From Flavobacteriales bacterium CG_4_9_14_3_um_filter_32_8 (GTDB lineage Bacteria > Bacteroidota > Bacteroidia > Flavobacteriales_E > Vicingaceae), in contig PFUQ01000160.1 in NCBI GenBank assembly GCA_002790175.1, forward strand, positions 1 to 24,283: a stretch of 24,283 nt of DNA, in the 5' to 3' direction. The position numbers were made by a program, and so were the translations under genes. The notes beneath the pieces are model-generated. The model had not been told where the DNA came from. It did no database searches and saw nothing but the letters and a program-made list of their open reading frames with translations. Positions 1-6,410 of the stretch are shown piece by piece; position 1 is the stretch's first letter; each line of letters opens with the position of its first letter.

Positions 1-349
1 TGAATGCCATTGTTACAGAAATTCTAAAAATCATTGCACCGATGGTTTTTGTTTCATAAATACCACCTGAGTTGATATGATAAAACAAACTAACAAAGGC
101 AGTAATTAAAATTATTGTAGAAACTCCTAAAATTTTAGCAGTCCATTTTTTAGATGTAACAAACCCATAAGAGGCAATAAGATAAAGTATGCTACTGATA
201 AAATTTGACCAAATAACAAATAGAACGTAGTTGCCTTCTTTTGCTCTGATACCAAATAAATCGAATATCACAGATGTGCTAAGAAACAACGTAAGCAGAC
301 CAAATCCAGTTAAGATTGTTGCTAATAAGTAGGGAAGTGCTTTTTTCAT
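1..349 (-). CDS. Multipass membrane protein, 3' part beyond the window
   Basis: This reading frame starts with ATG at 349 and runs open to the left edge, so about 116 N-terminal residues are visible and the C-terminus is missing. The translation begins MKKALPYLLATILTGF and shows about four hydrophobic segments (near residues 5-30, 42-64, 70-90 and 101-116), so it is an inner-membrane protein. I do not recognise the family. Its start overlaps the stop of the upstream TetR gene in an ATGA arrangement (346-349), which suggests translational coupling and one operon with the regulator and the membrane gene at 929-1342. The neighbours suggest a membrane function controlled by the TetR protein, but the substrate or role cannot be read from the sequence. 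Confidence 0.8.
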   Translation of the reverse strand, partial: MKKALPYLLATILTGFGLLTLFLSTSVIFDLFGIRAKEGNYVLFVIWSNFISSILYLIASYGFVTSKKWTAKILGVSTIILITAFVSLFYHINSGGIYETKTIGAMIFRISVTMAF

Positions 350-939
350 TTTTCTAGCATTTTTAAAAGTCCGTTTAATACATTTTTTCCATCATTTACT
401 AAATTGGATTTGTTACTCGAAAGTTTCCATTTTAAAACCACCATTCGCATACTGCCCATAATAATTGTTGTGATAGGGTCGGCACCTAATAACTTTCCAT
501 AAATGCCTCCATTTTGACCTCTTACAATAAGTGCATTGATATTTTTTTGCATCAGTGCCATCATTACAGAAACCTTTTCACTTAATTCTTTATTAAATTG
601 AAATATTCCTTCCGAAAAAATAACACTAACTATGGCGGGTTTCTGTGCAAAAGTGCTGAGTTGTGATGTAAATATTTTTTTTAAAAGTTCAGAAGGTTGT
701 TTTTCTTTATCAGCTATTATTATAGCAATTCGCTCATTCATCTCTAAAATAAAATAAGTTAATAACCCAAGTAATATCTCGTTTTTACTTTTAAAATGTC
801 GATATAAAGCAGCTTCAGATAAATTTAAATCAGCAGAGAGGTTTTTAATGGTTAATTCCTGTATTCCAAATTTATCAATTCGGAGCGTAGCTGCTTCCAT
901 TATTTCTATTTGCCTTTCGGTAAAATCTCTATTTTTCAT
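346..939 (-). CDS. TetR/AcrR-family transcriptional repressor
   Basis: A 197-residue protein of normal TetR length. The N-terminal DNA-binding domain spans about residues 7-55, with the helix-turn-helix around LTIKNLSADLNLSEAALYRHF (residues 29-49); the variable C-terminal part is the usual ligand-binding and dimerisation domain. It lies between two membrane-protein genes. Its first 11 nt overlap the end of the upstream gene, and its stop overlaps the start of the downstream gene by 4 nt, so the three form one transcript. The 20-bp near-palindrome at 1361-1380, at the operon's transcription start, is the obvious candidate operator, giving negative autoregulation relieved by an unknown ligand. 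The family assignment is firm; the ligand is not predictable. Confidence 0.93.
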   Translation of the reverse strand: MKNRDFTERQIEIMEAATLRIDKFGIQELTIKNLSADLNLSEAALYRHFKSKNEILLGLLTYFILEMNERIAIIIADKEKQPSELLKKIFTSQLSTFAQKPAIVSVIFSEGIFQFNKELSEKVSVMMALMQKNINALIVRGQNGGIYGKLLGADPITTIIMGSMRMVVLKWKLSSNKSNLVNDGKNVLNGLLKMLEK

Positions 940-1342
940 TGTTTAGTTTTAAATTAATAAATGAAAATCCTAACCAAATAACAGAGATTGTCATTGCTAT
1001 TGCTCCAATTAATACTAAAACAGGAGGCAAACCAAAATACACTTCTGTTAATATTCCAATAGGCATTAATAAGCCAATGAGTGCCAACCAGGAAATAGTT
1101 TTTACATTTTGAAATTTGTCTCTGAAATGTAGAAGTAGATAACCAATTAGGATGTTTAGAAAGGCAAACAAGTTTCCGTGAACATGAGCCAGCCTAGATT
1201 CAAAATGTTTTCCCATACTGTATGAGTTTACCCATTCTTCTTTATCCGGAGCAAAGTCACGTAGGTAGATTAATAGAAAGCCGTAAGCCATAAATAGCCC
1301 CATTGCCAGAAAGCCGATTGCTATGTTGTTTTTACCGTTCAT
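929..1342 (-). CDS. Small four-helix membrane protein with conserved-looking histidines
   Basis: The chosen start is ATG at 1342 (MNGKNNIAIGF), giving 137 residues. The frame is open 17 codons further upstream, to 1393, but that would place translation inside the palindrome and the -7 element. Four transmembrane helices are visible (about residues 7-27, 53-73, 81-98 and 104-126). A histidine-rich stretch (GKHFESRLAHVHGNL, about residues 44-58) lies at the start of helix 2; paired His residues in a helix can bind haem or metal, but this is only a suggestion. It is the first gene of the TetR operon and therefore the likeliest member to be induced with the regulator. I do not recognise a named family. 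Confidence 0.82.
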   Translation of the reverse strand: MNGKNNIAIGFLAMGLFMAYGFLLIYLRDFAPDKEEWVNSYSMGKHFESRLAHVHGNLFAFLNILIGYLLLHFRDKFQNVKTISWLALIGLLMPIGILTEVYFGLPPVLVLIGAIAMTISVIWLGFSFINLKLNNEK

Positions 1343-1360
1343 TTTGTTTCTATTTTTAAT

Positions 1361-1380
1361 GTAAGTGAATATTCGCTTAC
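1361..1380. promoter_or_regulatory. Near-perfect 20-bp palindrome, candidate TetR operator
   Basis: GTAAGTGAATATTCGCTTAC pairs in 9 of 10 positions about its centre, the exception being a T/G pair. It abuts the -7 element and covers the expected transcription start of the TetR operon, the classic place for a repressor operator. Its length and symmetry suit a TetR dimer. Binding by this TetR protein is inferred from position. Confidence 0.75.
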
Positions 1381-1411
1381 AAAGGTAATTCAATTTTAAT
1401 TACATCTGCAA
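1380..1411 (-). promoter_or_regulatory. Bacteroidota-type promoter of the TetR operon
   Basis: On the minus strand a TTG (1411-1409) is followed after 21 nt by TACCTTTG (1387-1380). This matches the Bacteroidota housekeeping promoter (TTG near -33, TAnnTTTG near -7). Transcription would start near 1373, inside the palindrome, about 30 nt before the ATG at 1342. Confidence 0.7.
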
Positions 1412-1657
1412 GTTTTTTTAATAATTTCAATAATGTGGGGAGGAAAAAATTATTTTTTAAAAATGTGGACGGGGAAAAAATAAAAAAACATAGGGTCGGT
1501 CAGCATGTCGGTTTAGAAGCTGTCCGTTTGTAATATCGTTTCTATGACTGATTTGAAGGTCGAGAAAAACGAAGAACCGAACGAAGAGAGTTCACGAACA
1601 CCTATAAAAAAACAATAAACAACAATGAGTAAATCGGACATTATAGCCAGACTCTAA
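1412..1657. other. Noncoding gap with a GC-richer patch
   Basis: No convincing gene is present. The left part is A-rich and holds an imperfect direct repeat (AATGTGG followed by a G-rich and then an A-run, at 1432-1450 and 1462-1481). About 1490-1615 is visibly richer in GC than the surrounding DNA, but has only short broken frames on both strands. No intrinsic terminator is visible after the cupin gene that ends at 1658. Confidence 0.5.
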
Positions 1658-2062
1658 TTACTCAGTTGTAACCCCATCAAACTCTTCTTCGTTCTCTTTT
1701 GCTTCGGCATCTTGTTTAGTTCTACGCATTATTCGATCTTCATGATGCGGCAAGGCATAAATGGTGTACATTTTTAATGCCTTTTTACTATCTACATTGA
1801 TTACATTGTGTTTAGCTCCCGCAGGTACAATTATGGCATCGCCATCCTTTACATCGTATTCATTACCATCAATAATACATTTTCCTGTACCTCCTTCAAA
1901 ACGAAAAAATTGGTCGTTATTTTTATGTATTTCTTCTCCAATATCTTCACCTATTTTAAGGCTCATCAATACCAGTTGGAGGTATTTTCCTGTGTACAAA
2001 ACTTCTCTAAAGTTTGTGTTTTTTAACGTGTCGTTTTCGATGTTACTTTTAAATCCTTTCAT
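1658..2062 (-). CDS. Small single-domain cupin
   Basis: A 134-residue protein built of one cupin barrel (about residues 20-105) plus a charged tail. Cupin motif 2 is textbook: GDAIIVPAGAKHNVIN, with H85 as the metal ligand. Motif 1 is the variant GEEIHKNNDQFFRFEGGTG, with H46 and acidic residues instead of the full HxH set. This 13-kDa cupin type is common in bacteria and its substrate is not established. The C-terminal 25 residues are rich in Glu and Lys. It is the last gene of the operon that begins at 3056, 29 nt after the Lys/Glu-rich gene, so it should share the 21-bp-repeat promoter at 3076-3143. The fold is certain; an enzymatic role is only possible. Confidence 0.88.
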   Translation of the reverse strand: MKGFKSNIENDTLKNTNFREVLYTGKYLQLVLMSLKIGEDIGEEIHKNNDQFFRFEGGTGKCIIDGNEYDVKDGDAIIVPAGAKHNVINVDSKKALKMYTIYALPHHEDRIMRRTKQDAEAKENEEEFDGVTTE

Positions 2063-2091
2063 GATTATTTTTATTTAGTATGATAAAACTT

Positions 2092-2502
2092 TTAATCGTT
2101 ATTTTTTTCTAATTCATCTTCTTTTTCTCTTTTTGCCTTAGCCTCTTTTTTATCTGCTTTTTTAATTTTATTGGCTTTTCTTTCAACTTTTTTATCGGCT
2201 CTATTTTTTTGTTTTTCTTTTCTTTCTACTAACTTGTCGGCTTTTTTAACCGCTTTTTCTCTTTTTTCTAACTTTTCCTCTGCTTTGTCAAGATTTTCTT
2301 CTTTTTTGACGGCATTTTTTTCTGCTTTTATTAAATCTTCAGCACGGTCTTGCTTTTTTTCTAAAGCTTTTTGTTCTTCTTTTAGTTGTTTATCTGCTTT
2401 TTCAGTATTTTCCTTAACCGTATTGTTTTGAGCAAAAGCAGAACCTGTTGTTATCAGTCCACCAATGGTTACTGATAATAGTAAATTTGTTATTGTTTTC
2501 AT
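2092..2502 (-). CDS. Exported Lys/Glu-rich coiled-coil protein
   Basis: A 136-residue protein. It starts with a clear signal peptide (hydrophobic stretch about residues 6-22, likely cleavage after SAFA, about residue 24). The rest is almost entirely Lys, Glu, Asp and Ala in heptad-like order (for example KAEEKLEKREKAVKKADKL), predicting a long charged helix or coiled coil in the periplasm, or disorder. I do not recognise a named family; similar exported charged-helix proteins occur in Bacteroidota stress loci. It is the middle gene of a three-gene operon, 17 nt after the gene at 2520-3056 and 29 nt before the cupin. The opposite strand has an open frame only because of the low-complexity composition. 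Confidence 0.82.
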   Translation of the reverse strand: MKTITNLLLSVTIGGLITTGSAFAQNNTVKENTEKADKQLKEEQKALEKKQDRAEDLIKAEKNAVKKEENLDKAEEKLEKREKAVKKADKLVERKEKQKNRADKKVERKANKIKKADKKEAKAKREKEDELEKNND

Positions 2503-2519
2503 TTTTTTATAATTTATTT

Positions 2520-3056
2520 TTAGTGATTTTTTCCTTTTCCACCACCATTGCCTTTGTTGTGGTTATTTTTTGGTTGAGCATTTTGCTTGTTGTTTGGCTT
2601 CTTTCCTTGCCCTTGTTTATGATTGTTACCTGAATTTTTTGCAGGTTTATTCATCTTTGAATTTCCTTTTCCAGGATGTGCTCCATTTGTTTTTTGTGCG
2701 GCACCTCGATACCCTTTTTTATATTTGTTTTTGTAAATATTATGGTTATGATAAGGCGAATTGCCATGATAGTCAATAAGAACTACTTTATAACCATTGT
2801 ATAAATCATAATCACGGTATCTGTGTGGAAGGTAAGCTCTATGAATCCAAATACCATCAACAAAATAGATAAACATAGAGGTATGAACATCGTAATAAGC
2901 TTCAACATCTGGAAGATAATAGTATTGAACTTCGGTATATCCTACTGGCCCCCAAAGAGGCGGAGTTCCAATGTTTATATTTACAGAAACTTGTGCTTTT
3001 ACTACACTTGATAGACATAAAATTAATCCAATGGTAAGTAGTTTTATAATTCTCAT
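2520..3056 (-). CDS. Secreted His/Tyr-rich protein with a Gly/Asn/Lys tail
   Basis: A 178-residue protein with a signal peptide (hydrophobic about residues 4-20, cleavage near VVKA-Q). The mature part has a folded segment rich in Tyr, Trp and His (about residues 24-105; for example YYYLPDVEAYYDV and FIYFVDGIWIHRAYLP). A low-complexity tail of Gly, Lys, Asn and Gln follows (about residues 115-178). From memory, the first part resembles a widespread Bacteroidota family of unknown function. It is the first gene of its operon, and its promoter carries the 21-bp-spaced direct repeats shared with the operons starting at 5758 and 9544. Export to the periplasm or outer surface is likely; the function is unknown. 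Confidence 0.85.
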   Translation of the reverse strand: MRIIKLLTIGLILCLSSVVKAQVSVNINIGTPPLWGPVGYTEVQYYYLPDVEAYYDVHTSMFIYFVDGIWIHRAYLPHRYRDYDLYNGYKVVLIDYHGNSPYHNHNIYKNKYKKGYRGAAQKTNGAHPGKGNSKMNKPAKNSGNNHKQGQGKKPNNKQNAQPKNNHNKGNGGGKGKNH

Positions 3057-3075
3057 CTTGTATCTTTTAATAATA

Positions 3076-3143
3076 CAAAGATGAGTAGCTTTTAACCTAC
3101 AACTATTACAGCATTTTATTAATGAGTTACATCATTCACACAT
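3076..3143 (-). promoter_or_regulatory. Activator-type promoter with 21-bp direct repeats (copy A)
   Basis: In + strand orientation a degenerate proximal repeat (ATTACAGCAT at 3105-3114) is followed exactly 21 bp later by GTTACATCATTCACACAT (3126-3143). On the gene side, 21 nt away, lies CAAAGATG (3076-3083), which is CATCTTTG on the transcribed strand, a near match to the TAnnTTTG -7 element. The start would be near 3069, about 12 nt before the ATG at 3056. The same layout recurs at 5822-5889 and 9572-9638. Confidence 0.75.
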
Positions 3144-3191
3144 GATATAATAAATTAGGTAATGTTTTGATAGTTTTTGGAGTATCGTGCT

Positions 3192-4508
3192 TTAAGCTTT
3201 GTTGTTACTCATTTCTTTCCAGTATAGAAACCATTTTTCTCCTGCAAATACCAAAATAATTCCGATGCCTGAAACAATAACAACAAAAATATCAGAACTG
3301 GCTTTGATCCATAAAAAAGCCATTAATACAATTAAGTCAAGAAATAATGCAGATATCAATATGATACCATTGGCATTTATCTCTTTTCTTAAATGTTTAA
3401 AAACACCCCAATGAACAATCATGTCCATCACTAAATAAAATATTGCTCCAATTGAAGCAATTCGTGATAAATCAAAGAAAATGGTTAGGGTAATTGCAAT
3501 AACAACAATATAAAGTAACATGTGTTTTTGAACGCTTCCTGACATTCCGAAATGGCTATGTGGTATCAGCTTCATGTCAGTTAGCATTGCGGTCATACGA
3601 GAAACAGCAAAAATGCTGGCAATTACCCCTGAAATAGTAGCTACAATTGCTATTCCTACTGTAAAATAAAGTCCATAATCTCCAAAAGCAGGTTGTGCTG
3701 CTTCTGCTAAAGAATAATCTTTTGCGTTAACTATTTCAGAAATGGTTATATTCGCATTTACTGCAATGGCAACTAAAAAATAGACTACTGTGCAAATGAG
3801 CAATGAAATAATGATTGATCTTCCCACATTTTTGTGAGGTTCAGTGATTTCTCCCCCACTATTGGTAATTGTTGTAAATCCTTTGTATGCCAATATTGAA
3901 AGTGCAATAGCCCCAATAAAACTTGCAGCTGAATAATTATTTGCATCAGCAGATGCAGTAGGCAGAATATCACTTAAAGTAAAATTGGCAGCCCACAGAC
4001 CACCAATCGCAAACACAATGATGCCGCTAATTTTAATAAATGCCATGAATTGAGAAGTTTTACCAATCACCTTATTTCCTGATACATTAATAATGTATGC
4101 CAATATCAATAGAGCAACACCTAAAGTGGGCACCCACAAGGAGTTATTCTCTACATCAAAAAGCTGTAAAGTATAAGAACCAAAGGTTCTTGCCACTAAA
4201 CTTTCATTTATAATCATAGAAAGTGCCATTAATACAGAAGCCGCTGCAGTTAGTGTCGTTTTACCGTAGGCTTTCATTAAAATCATGGCAATACCTCCAG
4301 CGGATGGGTAAGCATTTGACACTTTAATGTAAGAATAAGCACTAAAACCAGAAATAATGGCTCCAATTATAAAAATATAAGGGAACCATGTTCCAGACAA
4401 TTCGGCTATCTGACCTAACAGAGCAAAAATTCCCGCACCAATCATCACTCCTGTACCAAGTGCCACAGCACCTTTAAGCGTTAAACTATCTTTTTTGTAA
4501 TGATTCAT
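3192..4508 (-). CDS. APC-superfamily amino-acid permease
   Basis: A 438-residue integral membrane protein with about 12 hydrophobic helices. The N-terminus carries the APC hallmark in helix 1 (LGTGVMIGAGIFALLGQIAE, about residues 17-36), where the unwound Gly-rich segment binds the substrate backbone. A second family feature is AYKGFTTITNSGGEITEPHK (residues 203-222), with the conserved Glu and Pro of the loop after helix 6. The substrate cannot be read from sequence. It is last in the operon starting at 5758, 13 nt after the ArsC-fold gene. A permease at the end of a run of small stress-type genes could supply solutes or amino acids under stress, which is inference. Length and motifs are complete. 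Confidence 0.92.
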   Translation of the reverse strand: MNHYKKDSLTLKGAVALGTGVMIGAGIFALLGQIAELSGTWFPYIFIIGAIISGFSAYSYIKVSNAYPSAGGIAMILMKAYGKTTLTAAASVLMALSMIINESLVARTFGSYTLQLFDVENNSLWVPTLGVALLILAYIINVSGNKVIGKTSQFMAFIKISGIIVFAIGGLWAANFTLSDILPTASADANNYSAASFIGAIALSILAYKGFTTITNSGGEITEPHKNVGRSIIISLLICTVVYFLVAIAVNANITISEIVNAKDYSLAEAAQPAFGDYGLYFTVGIAIVATISGVIASIFAVSRMTAMLTDMKLIPHSHFGMSGSVQKHMLLYIVVIAITLTIFFDLSRIASIGAIFYLVMDMIVHWGVFKHLRKEINANGIILISALFLDLIVLMAFLWIKASSDIFVVIVSGIGIILVFAGEKWFLYWKEMSNNKA

Positions 4509-4521
4509 TTTTGGTATTTAT

Positions 4522-4890
4522 CTAAACAAAATAAAGCATGTCTTGAGGATTACTCATCATCACTATTTTATCTCCCTTCATAACAATTGGAGCCCTTAAA
4601 ATATCTGGGTTGTGCTCTAATAAACTCAGCCAATCAATTTCACTTAGATTGGTTAATCCATTAAATTTTTGTAAAAAACTAGGGGCTTCAACATTGATTA
4701 AATCTTTGATTTTAATGTTTAATCTACCTGCCAATTCAGCCCAATGTAAACTTGTTAATTTAACATGTGCTAGGTCTATATCATGAATTGGAAGACCTTT
4801 GGACTGAGCATAAGTTAGTATTTGTCGCCCGATATGGTCTTCTGAATAATAAATAATAGTAATCTCTTTATCAGTGTTTGCAAATATCAT
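4522..4890 (-). CDS. ArsC/Spx-fold protein lacking the catalytic cysteine
   Basis: A 122-residue protein with the layout of the ArsC/Spx thioredoxin-like family: an N-terminal strand (ITIIYYSEDHIGRQILTYAQ, about residues 10-29), a helical middle, and the family's late segment ILRAPIVMKGDKIVMMSNPQ (residues 97-116), which corresponds to the LLRTPIV region of ArsC. There is no cysteine anywhere in the protein, and the ArsC N-terminal catalytic Cys position is occupied within YYSEDHIG. It should therefore not reduce arsenate, and a binding or regulatory role is more likely. It lies 13 nt before the permease and 71 nt after the 46-codon gene, within the operon that starts at 5758. Confidence 0.78.
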   Translation of the reverse strand: MIFANTDKEITIIYYSEDHIGRQILTYAQSKGLPIHDIDLAHVKLTSLHWAELAGRLNIKIKDLINVEAPSFLQKFNGLTNLSEIDWLSLLEHNPDILRAPIVMKGDKIVMMSNPQDMLYFV

Positions 4891-4961
4891 TTTTTATTAT
4901 TGTAAAGTATGCATAAGATAGCATTCAAAAAAAAGATCAATAACGCTACTATAAAAATTAA

Positions 4962-5102
4962 TTATTTTTTCTTTTTCTTGTCTGGAGCTTGTGTTAAAGC
5001 AGAAGCTGCAACAGATTTCATAACTTTAGTTGATTTTGGGTCTTTCAATATTTTTGCAGCCTTACTTGCTACAGATTTTGATGTTTTTTCATTCTTTGGC
5101 AT
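4962..5102 (-). CDS. 46-residue basic Ala/Lys/Ser-rich protein
   Basis: A short gene starting with ATG at 5102 and ending with TAA at 4962-4964. It reads MPKNEKTSKSVASKAAKILK and then DPKSTKVMKSVAASALTQAP, ending in a run of Lys. This matches my memory of a widespread small bacterial protein type with the pattern SK.A..A...L.DPK.SK..KS.A.SALSQ; its function is not known. The conserved-looking internal pattern and the position in an unbroken series of minus-strand genes, 48 nt after the SHOCT gene, support it being real. A longer open frame on the + strand across 4909-5154 is rejected as its shadow. The basic composition would allow nucleic-acid binding, but that is a guess. Confidence 0.8.
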   Translation of the reverse strand: MPKNEKTSKSVASKAAKILKDPKSTKVMKSVAASALTQAPDKKKKK

Positions 5103-5150
5103 TTTGTATATATTTAAAATTAATATACGGTTTTTAAAATTGCAGATAAA

Positions 5151-5369
5151 CTAATTTTTTTTAAGTAGCGTTTTCTTTTCCTGATACTCTTCATTATTGA
5201 TTTCTCCTGAAGCAAAACGCTTCTTTAGTATATCAAGAGGAGTGTCTTTTTTTGCTCTTTGTCCAGGAATATCGTATGGTATAGCGAAAATCCAAAATAG
5301 TAAGATTATCCATAGAAACCACCATATTAAGTGCATTCCAAAAAAGTTGCTATAGTCTGAGTACATCAT
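5151..5369 (-). CDS. SHOCT-domain small membrane protein
   Basis: A 72-residue protein with one N-terminal transmembrane helix (about residues 11-30, rich in Trp, Leu and Ile), a short linker, and a C-terminal SHOCT motif: LDILKKRFASGEINNEEYQE (residues 45-64). SHOCT (short C-terminal domain) is a helical hairpin found at the ends of many bacterial membrane proteins and usually linked to oligomerisation. A two-codon start choice (MM) is possible. The gene follows the acidic-protein gene after 77 nt and precedes the 46-codon gene by 48 nt, in the operon starting at 5758. The domain call is firm; the function in the envelope is unknown. Confidence 0.88.
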   Translation of the reverse strand: MMYSDYSNFFGMHLIWWFLWIILLFWIFAIPYDIPGQRAKKDTPLDILKKRFASGEINNEEYQEKKTLLKKN

Positions 5370-5446
5370 AATTTTATTTTTTTTAGTTTCTTCAGTTCTG
5401 CTGTCGACCAGTCTTCAGTTATACTGTTGCCTATTAATTATTTTTT

Positions 5447-5758
5447 CTACCCTTTATCTTCGTCCAAATCGTTATGGTTATCTCCTCCTAAACTATAATA
5501 ATTGTTTTCCTCATCTTCGCTACCGATATTTTCTTGTTGGTCGTCTAATTCAGAAACAGGAACATCTAAATCACTGCCCGACATATCATCTTTAAAGTTT
5601 TTTTCATTCATTGTGCCTGACTTTTCATTTGGTGTTTTCTTTTTAGTAATATCCTCTGGGTCAAGCTCTTTTTCTTCCTCCCATTTATTATAAACATCTT
5701 CCGATAATGGATTTTCAGCGTATCCTGAAAGGTTTGTTTTTTTATCTTTTTGTTTCAT
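5447..5758 (-). CDS. Small acidic, probably disordered protein of a Bacteroidota family
   Basis: A 103-residue, strongly acidic protein without signal peptide or membrane helix. Recognisable stretches are LSEDVYNKWEEEKELDPEDI (residues 18-37), SGSDLDVPVSELDDQQENIG (residues 60-79) and SEDEENNYYSLGGDNHNDLD (residues 80-99). I remember close relatives of these segments in many Bacteroidota genomes, always without a known function. The composition predicts intrinsic disorder. It is the first gene of the operon running down to the permease, and its promoter carries the best-preserved pair of 21-bp direct repeats. A stress-related or hydration-protective role would fit the company but is only inference. 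Confidence 0.84.
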   Translation of the reverse strand: MKQKDKKTNLSGYAENPLSEDVYNKWEEEKELDPEDITKKKTPNEKSGTMNEKNFKDDMSGSDLDVPVSELDDQQENIGSEDEENNYYSLGGDNHNDLDEDKG

Positions 5759-5821
5759 TAGATTTAATTTTAGCTTGTAAATTTTTATATATCCTTCAGA
5801 ATAATGATTTTATAACTCATT

Positions 5822-5889
5822 CAAAAGTGCAAAATTTAATTGCCTTATGTGTTACATAATATTTGAGGAGAGTTACATCATTCACACAT
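5822..5889 (-). promoter_or_regulatory. Activator-type promoter with 21-bp direct repeats (copy B)
   Basis: The two repeats are GTTACATAAT (5851-5860) and GTTACATCATTCACACAT (5872-5889), exactly 21 bp apart. The distal one is identical to copy A over the 20 bases from GAGTTACATC onwards. The -7 element is CAAAAGTG (5822-5829), that is CACTTTTG on the transcribed strand, 21 nt from the proximal repeat. The predicted start near 5815 leaves a leader of about 57 nt before the ATG at 5758. Confidence 0.78.
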
Positions 5890-5900
5890 TAACAAAAACA

Positions 5901-5943
5901 AAAAGCAACCCATTTTACAATGAATTGCTTTTAACAATGGGTT
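5901..5943 (-). terminator. Probable intrinsic terminator of the kinase/receiver operon
   Basis: Two inverted-repeat pairs interleave here: AAAAGCAA (5901-5908) with TTGCTTTT (5925-5932), and AACCCATT (5907-5914) with AATGGGTT (5936-5943). On the minus strand either stem is followed by a T-rich tail (5892-5905), just after the receiver's stop at 5955. The pairs are mutually exclusive or pseudoknotted. Confidence 0.6.
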
Positions 5944-5954
5944 ACAATATATTG

Positions 5955-6410
5955 TTACATCCGTTCCATGTACCAGTTCAATTCTTTCTCCATTTTTTTG
6001 TATTTAAAAATGGTGGTAATAATTTTTTGTAAGCGAACAAAAGCGGTTTCGCTTTTTACCACATAGTCGAAAGCCCGATGGTGCATACAGCTTATTGCTA
6101 CATCTATTTTATCTTGTGAAGAAAGCATTACCACAGGTATATCTGGATTAATGGTTTTTATTTTGTCTAAGGTTTCGATACCATTCATGGCACTTTTGTC
6201 AATTCCATCCAGCTGATAATCTAGAATAATTACATCTGGTGTATGTTTTAAATTTTTTATACACAACTCTCCTGTTGCAAAAGTTTCAATAATAAAGTCG
6301 GCGTGTTCTAAAAATTCAATTTCTAAATTTTTTAAAAATAAGGCATCATCATCTACTAAAAATAATTTAATTTTTTCTGGAATGTTCACTACATGTTTCT
6401 CTTTGATCAT
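5955..6410 (-). CDS. Stand-alone receiver (CheY-like) response regulator
   Basis: A 151-residue protein consisting of a receiver domain (about residues 13-130) and a short helical tail, with no DNA-binding or enzymatic output. The phosphorylation site is complete: acidic D20-D22, phospho-acceptor D64 (VIILDYQLDG), Ser97/Ser98 as the conserved hydroxyl, and K119 (YVVKS). The start overlaps the stop of the hybrid kinase gene in an ATGA arrangement (6407-6410), implying co-translation and a matched kinase-receiver pair. It probably receives phosphate from the kinase's HPt domain (H785) and passes the signal by protein binding. The final residues (EKELNWYMERM) are helical. The AraC protein of the same operon is one candidate partner; this is inference. 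Confidence 0.93.
   Translation of the reverse strand: MIKEKHVVNIPEKIKLFLVDDDALFLKNLEIEFLEHADFIIETFATGELCIKNLKHTPDVIILDYQLDGIDKSAMNGIETLDKIKTINPDIPVVMLSSQDKIDVAISCMHHRAFDYVVKSETAFVRLQKIITTIFKYKKMEKELNWYMERM

Noticed and set aside
1625..1657. Ten-codon frame MSKSDIIARL ending at the cupin gene boundary
   Set aside because: Far too short, with no repeat of the pattern or promoter to support it.
2171..2431. 86-codon + strand frame rich in Phe, Leu and Ser
   Set aside because: Antisense of the Lys/Glu low-complexity gene: AAA and GAA codons read backwards give TTT and TTC. No independent support.
4909..5154. 81-codon + strand frame
   Set aside because: It is antisense to the better-supported 46-codon minus-strand gene, and its residues look like the reverse of Lys-rich coding sequence (Phe-rich). 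The surrounding operon is on the minus strand.
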